Source: Nitrososphaera sp. (lineage in GTDB: Archaea; Thermoproteota; Nitrososphaeria; Nitrososphaerales; Nitrososphaeraceae). Taken from it: a stretch of 10,455 bases of DNA. The notes beneath the pieces were generated by a model that was not told where the DNA came from, did no database searches, and was given only the letters and a program-made list of their open reading frames with translations. Shown here one piece after another: positions 4,735-10,455 of the stretch. The stretch lies in the NCBI GenBank assembly GCA_022545875.1, contig JAKEIF010000060.1:1-10455 (forward strand). The letters are read 5' to 3'. A program made the position numbers and the translations under genes. Position 1 is the stretch's first letter, and the number at the start of each line of letters is the position of its first letter.

Positions 4735-5390
4735 GAATCATGGCGTAACTTTGCCCTTAGCATCGCATCCAAATTGCCAAGGTCCTGGGGATAGATTGAA
4801 ATGAATTTCATGCCATTGTCGTGGTAGCGTTTGATTTTCCACTCCATTGACTTTACATACTCATGTCGCTCGAGCTTCTCATTGGAGTTGACCATGCCCC
4901 AATATTCAACATACACATTGTGTTCTGGAAGGAAAAAGTCCGGCTTGCTTATCCTTCGTCCTGAAGCATCCGTTGCTGGTTTTTCATATTCGTATTGAAT
5001 GCCGTTTTCATAGAGATAGTCAGCAATGATTCTCTCCCCGCCGCTCTTTACTACTTCACCATTCTGAGTGGATTGAGGAACGACTCGACTATTTGTGTGG
5101 CTAGTTGGCGTGGAATGTTGAGTATCGGTATATCTCCGAGCATTCTGACTATGTGACCTCCGCTTATCATATCTGCTAATCTTTGTGCGTCGCCTCTTTC
5201 TCTGATAGAGAAGCAGCGTAATGATAACTGCAGGAATCAAAACAAAAGTCCAGAAAAGCGCTGCCAGTCCCCCATAGAACGTCGCGCTCTGCATAAAGAA
5301 TGCGGGTCCTGATACCCACGCTATGAGCAAAAATACAATTAGAATCTTGGATCGTAGACTAACCAAATGAGTCTTGGTATTTCCGTCCAA
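4725..5390 (-). CDS. membrane-anchored PD-(D/E)XK nuclease-like protein
   Basis: A 221 aa protein from TTG 5390. Residues 15-35 and 38-61 are two transmembrane helices, followed by a strongly basic patch (QRKRRR), a Ser/Thr/His-rich linker (about 75-115), and a C-terminal nuclease-like fold of about 105 residues. The fold shows E119 in SGGERIIADYL, D151 in SKPDFFLP and E162 in VYVEYWG, then K/R-rich helix and FISIYPQDL. This matches the PD-(D/E)XK pattern seen at the end of some helicases (xPDFxLP...ExxG), in which the usual Lys after the last Glu is absent and may be replaced by a later Lys (K180 or K185). If active it would cut DNA on the cytoplasmic face of the membrane. A TTTATTAT box (5395-5402) fits a start at TTG 5366, eight codons in, just as well. 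No restriction methylase or helicase is nearby, so the role is open: defence, degradation of incoming DNA, or repair. Confidence 0.75.
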   Translation of the reverse strand: MDGNTKTHLVSLRSKILIVFLLIAWVSGPAFFMQSATFYGGLAALFWTFVLIPAVIITLLLYQRKRRRTKISRYDKRRSHSQNARRYTDTQHSTPTSHTNSRVVPQSTQNGEVVKSGGERIIADYLYENGIQYEYEKPATDASGRRISKPDFFLPEHNVYVEYWGMVNSNEKLERHEYVKSMEWKIKRYHDNGMKFISIYPQDLGNLDAMLRAKLRHDSQA

Positions 5391-5437
5391 AATGATAATA
5401 AATCAAAGTATTTCCTAGATATTACATACTGACTCAT

Positions 5438-5620
5438 TCATGGAAAGAAGTTGCCGATTGACATTGCAGGGTGCACTGGTAACTTGTCGTTTGCTGTTTG
5501 AAGCTTGCATAATCCAACCTGGGTCCACTTTTCGGGTCTTGCAGTGCCCCTATTGGTGATTCTGGATAAAGAAATCCGACAACCGTTCTTGATGCCTATC
5601 AGAATGAGTCGAAAGTGCAT
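5438..5620 (-). CDS. doubtful 60 aa ORF in intergenic region
   Basis: This is an ATG-started minus-strand frame in the 346-base gap between the nuclease gene and the next plus-strand gene. The product has two Cys, many basic residues and no motif. A second minus-strand frame is open over much of the same stretch, and no promoter-like box has suitable spacing. It is recorded because the gap holds nothing else gene-like; it is probably non-coding. Confidence 0.18.
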   Translation of the reverse strand: MHFRLILIGIKNGCRISLSRITNRGTARPEKWTQVGLCKLQTANDKLPVHPAMSIGNFFP

Positions 5621-5782
5621 ATCTGCACTCTGTCACAAATGGCGCAATACTATGCGAGGAGTTCTTAGTTAGCATTTGGTCAGAACATTGTCTGATCTGA
5701 AAAAGATCAATGGGATACAATTCAGTCCTTCTGTAGATGAGGAGGGCTTATGGTTTGCAACCCCGGATATTCCATAGCTGGT

Positions 5783-5788
5783 TTTATA
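5783..5788 (+). promoter_or_regulatory. TATA box of the secreted stalk protein
   Basis: TTTATA (in GGTTTTATACAAC) is centred 26-27 bases before ATG 5812, the classical distance from an archaeal TATA box to the transcription start. It implies a leaderless mRNA beginning at that ATG and rules against the longer frame from ATG 5737. Confidence 0.6.
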
Positions 5789-5811
5789 CAACATTTGATT
5801 ACCTCAAGGGC

Positions 5812-6303
5812 ATGATAACTACACCAAAGTGGATAGGATTGTTGGCAGTTGCCTTTGTAGCTGGGTCTTTTGTTGCCTCGCCAGAGCTCAGAGCATACGC
5901 TGCAAACACTATAGGATCAAGTGACATCATTAACGAAACGATCCTAAGTGAAGACATCAAGAATAGTCAGATAAAGGCGGCAGACATCGCTACAGACGCT
6001 GTAGGCGCTGCCGAATTGCAAGGTGTAACAAAACTCCTTTTTGGAGAATGTACTGCCACTATTAGTTCGCCGACACCAGCCCACGCGACTGTAACGGAAT
6101 CGTGTAACATCAACGGAGTAGATTCCGATGATAGGGCCATTGCCACTTTGAATTCCGCGTCGGCCGGCGCGGCTGCGAACTGTTTCGAGGTGTCGCTCGC
6201 CACTCCCACGACCAATCAAGTTGGTCTGCGCTTGAGCAACGATTGCACGAGTGAAGTCACTCTTGGGAATGCCAAGATAGGAATCATCGTGTATGACAAA
6301 TAA
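5812..6303 (+). CDS. secreted protein with I/D-repeat stalk and Cys-rich C-terminal domain
   Basis: A 163 aa protein. Residues 1-30 form a signal peptide (K6, hydrophobic 8-22, likely cut after AYA at 30). Residues 34-70 are a short imperfect repeat with Ile and Asp at regular spacing (SSDIINETILSEDIKNSQIK then AADIATDAV), the kind of strand-turn repeat found in fibre or stalk regions of secreted proteins. The rest (75-163) is a Thr/Ser/Ala-rich domain with four cysteines (80, 98, 124, 145) that could form two disulphides outside the cell, ending in a beta strand (KIGIIVYDK). The start at ATG 5812 rests on the upstream TATA box; ATG 5737 would add 25 residues before the signal peptide. Stalk-plus-domain proteins of this design recur in soil thaumarchaea as exported proteins of unknown function (family recollection). 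It lies upstream of an exported oxidase but has its own promoter, so the two need not be co-transcribed. Confidence 0.75.
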   Translation: MITTPKWIGLLAVAFVAGSFVASPELRAYAANTIGSSDIINETILSEDIKNSQIKAADIATDAVGAAELQGVTKLLFGECTATISSPTPAHATVTESCNINGVDSDDRAIATLNSASAGAAANCFEVSLATPTTNQVGLRLSNDCTSEVTLGNAKIGIIVYDK

Positions 6304-6444
6304 TAGGTTGAACTAGGCAGCAAACGCAGTCAGTTTCATCTGCATACTTGGCTTCCGGTAAGAGTGGCATGTAACCCTAGTGTAGTGCTAGAAATTCACT
6401 CGTGTTGAATAGTATCTCCAGTTACATATCGCCTGGTTCATGTA

Positions 6445-6452
6445 CTTAAAAT
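6445..6452 (+). promoter_or_regulatory. TATA box of the copper radical oxidase gene
   Basis: CTTAAAAT is centred 26-27 bases before GTG 6475, so the mRNA should begin at or next to the GTG. This supports the GTG start, which also places the twin-arginine motif at the very N-terminus. Confidence 0.6.
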
Positions 6453-6474
6453 CTACCTAGAAGATTGTATCATC

Positions 6475-8619
6475 GTGCCAAGGGTCTCTCGAAGAGAGTT
6501 TCTAAAGTTCATGGCCGCTGGCGGGATCGTTGCCGCCGCAGGATTTGTCGGATTGAGTTCATTAACATCAAAGAGCTACAGGCGGGAGGCGTCGGCCCAG
6601 GAAGCCGCACCGGAGTGGGTCGACGGAGCAGATACAATAGGTCACGCCGTTCACGTAGCACTACTTCCTAACGGCAAAGTCTTTTACCTTGGAGGGTCGG
6701 GGTGGCACAAAGCACAATTCCAAGCCGGAACTTTTCGGGCAGGGATATGGGATCCAGTGATGGATACTCACGAGGAACTGGATCATCCAGCTGGCGAAGA
6801 CCTATTTTGCTGCGGCCAGGTTCCTCTAGAAAATGGCAATATCCTGCTAGCCGGGGGGACATTGATGTACAAGAGCTTAAGTCCGAACAATTTGTACTGG
6901 GGTCTCAATGCAACCTATGAGTTTGATTATCAGAGTAAGCAGTTCATAAAGCGCGAATCGATGAAACATGGAAGATGGTATCCTACAATGGTCACACTTG
7001 AAGATGGAAGGATCTTGACAGTAGAGGGTTTCGACGAATTTGGCTTTCACAACCTTTTGACAGAGGTTTACAATCCGGAGCCTGAAAGTCCAACATGGAC
7101 CATTTCGTATGATCCAAACTCTGGCCGGACGTACCGGGCCGGATGTAAAGGAAGTGAATGCACAAATGTTCCGGGGGCACCGGGTCCCCAATACGGCGGC
7201 GCCAACATGGGCGTTGCTCCAGGCGGCATCGGCCTTTATCCCAGAATGCACCTGATGCCAAATGGAATTGTCGCGATGGTTGGCCAAGGCGCAACGCGCC
7301 GTACGTGGGAACCATCAACTGGAAGGTGGCGAGGTGCGGGCAGCGCAACTAGCAGAAACTATGGCACTTCTGTGCTACTGCCTTTGCAAAATACACCAGA
7401 GGAGAAGGGAGCGATACTCGTATGCGGCGGTTCTGCCACTGCAAATGATCCAGCAACAACATCTGCAGAGATAGTAAGGCCTTCCTCCAGTGGTCTCTCG
7501 CTTATATCCACGTCCATAGGATCGATGCAGTATCCTCGCAGGCACGGCAATCCAGTGATTCTGCCAAATGGCAAGATCATGATATTTGGGGGAAACGAAC
7601 TTGGAACAAAGCTAGAGACAGCTGCGTATGTTCCAGAGCTATTCGATCCGGAAACGCTGGATTGGGATACGACGACCCCAATAGAAGCCCACAAGTATCC
7701 GCGAGGTTACCATTCGGGAGCCTTGCTGCTGCGAGATGGCCGTGTTTGGACTATGGGAACTTCGATTAACGAGAGGAGCTATGATGTAAGGACCGAGATC
7801 TATCGGCCGCCGTATTACTTTGCCACTCGTCCAGAGATTACCGATGCGCCCACAGTAGCAGAATATGGCGGCACCGTTACGATTCAAACGCCTGACGCCG
7901 GGAACATCAAAAAGGTGTCACTTGTCAAAGTCTCATCAACCACTCACCATTACAATACAGACCAGAGGCTTATCTGGCTCCTAGTTCAGGACAACCTAAC
8001 CACCGAATCAAGTATCACTGTCAAAGCTCCCATTAACAGCCGGCTTGCCCCCGCGGGGTACTACATGATTCATGTTCTGGATCAGAACGGCATTCCCTCC
8101 GAAGGACGGATGATCCAGATAACAGCCGCACCCATCAGCCCTATTTTCTATGACATCCCTCAATCTTCCGGGGCCAACGTAGATATCATGACACTGAGAG
8201 CGGGCGGCGATACCAGGGCCGGAGTTGAAGTGCTCTCCGGGTCCGCACTTTTGGACAAGCAGTTGAAGACCTGGACCGTATATCTTCGAAAAACGACCAG
8301 CACTGCTTCAGGACTAGTTACTGCGACGATTAGAAAGAAATTCAATGATGAGGACGTGACTCCCTTTACCGAACAGATAGAGGCATCTACGCTCACTACT
8401 AGCTTTCAGCCGTATGTGTTTACTCTCCCCTCCCCACATACAATTCAGGCAAACGATCGCATATTGATAGAATACAGTGGAACAAACGCCATCAGAATCG
8501 ACGTTTGGAATATCGACAAGTTAGACGGCGGCAAGACTCGGCGAGTGAAATTCGGATCTGCGCTCACATACTCTGCTTCCAATACAAAGGATGCATCAGG
8601 AACAATGTCGAGCGAGTAA
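6475..8619 (+). CDS. Tat-exported copper radical oxidase (galactose/glyoxal oxidase family)
   Basis: A 714 aa protein starting at GTG. SRREFLK (5-11) plus a hydrophobic segment (13-31) is a twin-arginine signal, fitting export of a folded cofactor-bearing enzyme. Residues ~50-445 form a Kelch-type beta-propeller (repeated LPNGKV..GG and L.DGR strands), followed by a galactose-oxidase C-terminal E-set domain (DUF1929 type, ~446-550). All redox ligands can be placed. C112 or C113 (in FCCGQ) and Y169 (in RWYP) would form the Cys-Tyr cofactor. Y412 and H413 (in GYHS) and H491 (in THHYNTDQR) would bind copper. Such enzymes oxidise a primary alcohol or aldehyde with O2, releasing H2O2. Residues ~565-714 add a jelly-roll-like module (TWTVYLRK, TLTTSFQPYVFTL, DRILIEYSG, VWNIDKLDGG) of the kind found in other exported thaumarchaeal proteins, perhaps for carbohydrate or surface binding. 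It is monocistronic with its own TATA box. The substrate cannot be read from sequence. No accessory copper chaperone is nearby. Confidence 0.88.
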   Translation: MPRVSRREFLKFMAAGGIVAAAGFVGLSSLTSKSYRREASAQEAAPEWVDGADTIGHAVHVALLPNGKVFYLGGSGWHKAQFQAGTFRAGIWDPVMDTHEELDHPAGEDLFCCGQVPLENGNILLAGGTLMYKSLSPNNLYWGLNATYEFDYQSKQFIKRESMKHGRWYPTMVTLEDGRILTVEGFDEFGFHNLLTEVYNPEPESPTWTISYDPNSGRTYRAGCKGSECTNVPGAPGPQYGGANMGVAPGGIGLYPRMHLMPNGIVAMVGQGATRRTWEPSTGRWRGAGSATSRNYGTSVLLPLQNTPEEKGAILVCGGSATANDPATTSAEIVRPSSSGLSLISTSIGSMQYPRRHGNPVILPNGKIMIFGGNELGTKLETAAYVPELFDPETLDWDTTTPIEAHKYPRGYHSGALLLRDGRVWTMGTSINERSYDVRTEIYRPPYYFATRPEITDAPTVAEYGGTVTIQTPDAGNIKKVSLVKVSSTTHHYNTDQRLIWLLVQDNLTTESSITVKAPINSRLAPAGYYMIHVLDQNGIPSEGRMIQITAAPISPIFYDIPQSSGANVDIMTLRAGGDTRAGVEVLSGSALLDKQLKTWTVYLRKTTSTASGLVTATIRKKFNDEDVTPFTEQIEASTLTTSFQPYVFTLPSPHTIQANDRILIEYSGTNAIRIDVWNIDKLDGGKTRRVKFGSALTYSASNTKDASGTMSSE

Positions 8620-8852
8620 CCAACGATCTGACATGACCACAAGTCACTTATGGGATGGATAATTTCGTCAAAGGGGCAGCTTGCCAAGTACATCTGTGGG
8701 TGCAGGTACAGCGTAATTGTGTTCGACAAATAGCAGGATGAAATAGTCTGCGCATACGCAGGCTGCTCTGGCGGGAGCCACAGTGCTTGGGACGGGCATT
8801 TTTACCCAAATGGTACCGAGCCCAAGAACTGGCACTCTAGGTGGAGAGCGTC

Positions 8853-9272
8853 TTATTCCCAAATGTATCCGGTATTTTTTAGCTTTTGAGTTGCAGGATC
8901 AAATTCAGACTCCAGGGCAAAGATTGCGCTGTTCATCCAGGAATATTTCTGAGAATTTGTATAGCCGGTGACAGTCACTATTCCTCTCATCTTTCCACCA
9001 TCTACGCTTTTGGCTTTTTCGTGAGCCCACCACAAGTATGTTTCCCCCTCGGGCATCGTTACGAATCCGTTGTAGCTGGCGTCCACACTTCCATGAGGAT
9101 ATTGGGTCATTGTCCCAGACCCCGTATTCTTTCCACCAGGGAATTTGCCCAGACCTTTCAAATCCTCTATAAAACTAACTTCCATTGTCGTTCCTTCTAC
9201 GGGGTGGACTTTGGTAATTCTGAACGCTACCACGTTTCCTGTTCCTTCAAAGATTTTTTCTCCTAAAGCCAT
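8853..9272 (-). CDS. conserved-type hypothetical, small beta-rich protein
   Basis: A 139 aa protein with no signal peptide, membrane segment or Cys. It is dominated by short alternating strands and Gly turns: IFEGTGNVVAFRIT (7-20), TTMEVSFIEDLKG (28-40), GSGTMTQYPHGSVDASYNG (51-69), ETYLWWAHEKA (77-87), GKMRGIVTVTGYT (93-105), then SWMNSAIFALESEFDP and a C-terminal GYIWE. The plan (GxG.M...PdG, WW, RG.v...T, E.E.D, W at the end) recalls a family of ~140 aa hypotheticals repeated in soil thaumarchaeal genomes, and would suit a calycin-like barrel (inference). ATG 9272 is chosen because a TATA-like box lies about 25 bases upstream; the frame is open further up and ATG 9323 would add 17 residues. 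Function unknown. Confidence 0.7.
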   Translation of the reverse strand: MALGEKIFEGTGNVVAFRITKVHPVEGTTMEVSFIEDLKGLGKFPGGKNTGSGTMTQYPHGSVDASYNGFVTMPEGETYLWWAHEKAKSVDGGKMRGIVTVTGYTNSQKYSWMNSAIFALESEFDPATQKLKNTGYIWE

Positions 9273-9292
9273 GGAACTAGGAAGATTTGAAA

Positions 9293-9300
9293 ATTGATAA
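9293..9300 (-). promoter_or_regulatory. TATA-like box of the 139 aa hypothetical
   Basis: Minus-strand TTATCAAT is centred about 25 bases before ATG 9272, consistent with a leaderless transcript. It is less A/T-perfect than the boxes of the two exported-protein genes. Confidence 0.4.
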
Positions 9301-9495
9301 GGATTGCGCTGCCTTCGTACCATACTTGTGCGAATCTTGTGAGCAATGAGGATCAAGCAACAAACGCTTGCAGTTTCATCAGAATGCCATACTCTCTGTA
9401 GGGATAGCAGGTCAGACAACGGGAACACCTTACACATAGGTAGCCAAGAGTCGCGGCTTGCAAAGTGCGTATGCCGCAGACCATTAGCGTGGTGC

Positions 9496-9684
9496 TTGTG
9501 TAATCTTGATCGCCGATTCCCCGTCCTACAGAGAAAGCGCGCACGCGGTGAAAAAATCCAGCTCCGCCGCTGTCCAGCATGTAATCATGAAAGCCAAGAG
9601 ATATGTTTCGAGCATAAAAGCACGTGCTGCTCGATTATGAGAAAGGACAAGGTGGTAGGGCATTCAAGCAGTCCACTGCAGTAG
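9496..9684 (+). CDS. doubtful zinc-finger ORF
   Basis: From TTG 9496 this frame encodes 62 aa; it stays open back to ATG 9346 (112 aa). The interesting part is near the C-terminus: RRCPACNHESQEICFEHKST, with CxxC followed nine residues on by CxxH, as in a short zinc ribbon or knuckle, then CC and a basic segment. Upstream in the same frame KCVCRRPLAWCLC adds two CxC pairs. No promoter with suitable spacing is visible, and the minus strand also has an open Cys-bearing frame here (9353-9580), so composition may explain part of the pattern. It fits the local abundance of small zinc proteins but cannot be called firmly. Confidence 0.3.
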   Translation: MCNLDRRFPVLQRKRARGEKIQLRRCPACNHESQEICFEHKSTCCSIMRKDKVVGHSSSPLQ

Positions 9685-9764
9685 TGATGCTTGCTCTCGG
9701 TAAATGGAATTGTGGACATCTTTCCGGGTCTAGACCTAATATTTGATCATATACCTACTCGAAA

Positions 9765-10097
9765 TTATGGATGCGCGCCAGGCGCTCGGTATCGAACTTG
9801 TTCGGCCTTGCGCAGGGCATCAATCGTTTCTTCGACGGTCAGGAGGACTGTCGTCTCAAAAGAGCCAAGTGCCCCGCCGCCAGTAATCGCCAGCGCAACT
9901 GCGGCCATGGACACATTGTCGGGGGCTTCCCACAGATTGTAGCCGTCGTGTGTGCCGAAAGCATACCAGAACCCATGGAGCTTCCCACCGACTGACTCGA
10001 TGTAGGACTGAGCGGCCTTTCTGCGGTCCTCAGGGTTATGCGTCAGTCTGGACCAAGTCTCTGGCGTGTAGCTGAACTTTGATAGATAGAGGGGCAT
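9765..10097 (-). CDS. GYD-domain protein
   Basis: A 110 aa protein that fits the GYD family (PF08734-like) from end to end: MPLYLSKFSYTPETW at the start, a helix (PEDRRKAAQSYIESVGG), then GFWYAFGTHDGYNLWEAPDN, a helix rich in Ala, and a final strand LGSFETTVLLTVEE. The name motif Gly-Tyr-Asp reads GYN here, followed by the usual acidic-Pro-Asp (EAPDN). These small ferredoxin-like alpha/beta-barrel proteins usually dimerise; their function is not established. ATG 10097 gives the standard N-terminus (family proteins begin M-x2-Y). An A/T block (AAATACTAAA, 10130-10139) lies about 36 bases upstream. A short possible gene sits 39 bases upstream on the same strand, so an operon is possible. Confidence 0.82.
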   Translation of the reverse strand: MPLYLSKFSYTPETWSRLTHNPEDRRKAAQSYIESVGGKLHGFWYAFGTHDGYNLWEAPDNVSMAAVALAITGGGALGSFETTVLLTVEETIDALRKAEQVRYRAPGAHP

Positions 10098-10136
10098 TTC
10101 AAGTCACCATAATACACACCTGCTTCGCTTTAGTAT

Positions 10137-10301
10137 TTACTGTTTACCTCGTCCATTGCCCAAATCAAGATTATCTGAGCCGTATGGCACTACTTTGCGC
10201 CGATATGTCTCGATAACTTTATGCCGCACTGTTCTGGTTTCGGCGTTTTCTAATTTTTCAAGTTCAATTTTATGCCAGGTGACGAAAACGGAACAGTGCA
10301 T
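10137..10301 (-). CDS. possible small basic protein upstream of GYD gene
   Basis: A 54 aa ATG-started frame ending 39 bases before the GYD gene, same strand. The translation looks protein-like: MHCSVFVTWHKIELEKLENA, then a basic helix-like stretch (ETRTVRHKVIETYRRKVVPY) and a polar tail (LDLGNGRGKQ). The frame is open for a further 20 codons upstream without a usable start codon, so a truncated 5' end is possible. No zinc motif, signal or membrane segment is present. The plus strand is open over the same bases but its product is less convincing. Not recognised. Confidence 0.35.
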   Translation of the reverse strand: MHCSVFVTWHKIELEKLENAETRTVRHKVIETYRRKVVPYGSDNLDLGNGRGKQ

Positions 10302-10455
10302 TGCGCGTGCTGGCTTCCAAAGTTGGCAAGCTATGTTGTCAGCGACTTATAACAAGGTGTTAGTTCACGCGCAGCACTTCGTACTCGTTGACTAGGGTTG
10401 GTTGTCTAGGTTTGGGATTGCAGTCAATCAATCGAGAAGTCGGTTGTGAGGCAGA
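10302..10455. other. right edge, no supportable gene
   Basis: The last 154 bases hold only short overlapping frames, the remainder of an open but start-less minus frame (to about 10361), and a TTATAAG sequence on the minus strand near 10347-10354. Nothing here can be called a gene. Confidence 0.3.

Noticed and set aside
4635..4748. 37 aa plus-strand ATG frame rich in Arg/Tyr
   Set aside because: It overlaps the end of the nuclease gene and an alternative frame; no motif or promoter.
6877..7348. Long minus-strand and alternate plus-strand frames inside the oxidase gene
   Set aside because: They overlap a 714-codon gene whose catalytic motifs are all present; they are shadows.
9727..9736. Perfect palindrome GGTCTAGACC downstream of the GYD gene
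   Set aside because: A 10-base palindrome alone, with no T tract or repeat elsewhere, is expected by chance now and then.
10156..10395. 79 aa plus-strand frame near the right edge
   Set aside because: The start is weak, the product is random-looking, and the opposite strand is a better coding candidate.
1..10455. tRNA, rRNA, CRISPR array, insertion sequence or attachment site
   Set aside because: No conserved tRNA arm pattern, no regularly spaced repeats, no transposase motif and no terminal inverted or direct repeats were seen by eye.

Overview
The window most likely comes from a soil-type ammonia-oxidising archaeon of the Nitrososphaera group (Thaumarchaeota/Nitrososphaeria). This is inferred from four things. 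A secreted protein ends in a PEFG-CTERM-like tail (VPEFP, hydrophobic stretch, basic end). There is a receiver-only protein of thaumarchaeal style. There are many very small CxxC zinc-ribbon genes. Several genes carry an A/T-rich TATA-like box centred about 25-27 bases upstream of the start codon, as expected for archaeal leaderless mRNAs. No rRNA, tRNA, CRISPR array or transposase was seen, and no 16S or ammonia monooxygenase gene is present to prove the assignment.

Region 1 (1-2460) is regulatory and small-gene rich. It holds a receiver-domain protein that has lost its phosphoacceptor Asp (minus strand), a B-box-like double zinc-knuckle protein (minus, TTG start), and, divergent from it, three tandem plus-strand genes for ~47-56 aa zinc ribbons. 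The three share a [VAS]-E-F-x3-L-x-C-x2-C-F core and look like local duplicates.

Region 2 (2423-5390) starts with a bidirectional terminator-like hairpin, then a minus-strand secreted PEFG-CTERM protein with its promoter. Next comes a stretch of damaged genes. One is a receiver gene with a -1 frameshift. Another is a ~94 aa CxxC protein that can be read through only if two single A residues are restored. A third, weaker candidate is interrupted by an in-frame TGA. Between them sits an apparently intact small zinc ribbon. The region ends with a membrane-anchored PD-(D/E)XK nuclease-like protein. All frameshifts fit single-base loss in short homopolymers, so sequencing error and true pseudogenisation must be told apart.

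Region 3 (5737-8619) is an export region on the plus strand. A secreted protein with a short I/D-repeat stalk and a four-cysteine C-terminal domain is followed by a 714 aa Tat-exported copper radical oxidase (galactose/glyoxal oxidase type) in which every copper ligand and the Cys-Tyr cofactor pair can be located. Each has its own TATA box.

Region 4 (8620-10455) is minus-strand. It has a conserved-type hypothetical of 139 aa, a GYD-domain protein, and a ~54 aa ORF just upstream of it. A weak plus-strand zinc-finger ORF lies between the first two. The last ~150 bases show no supportable gene.
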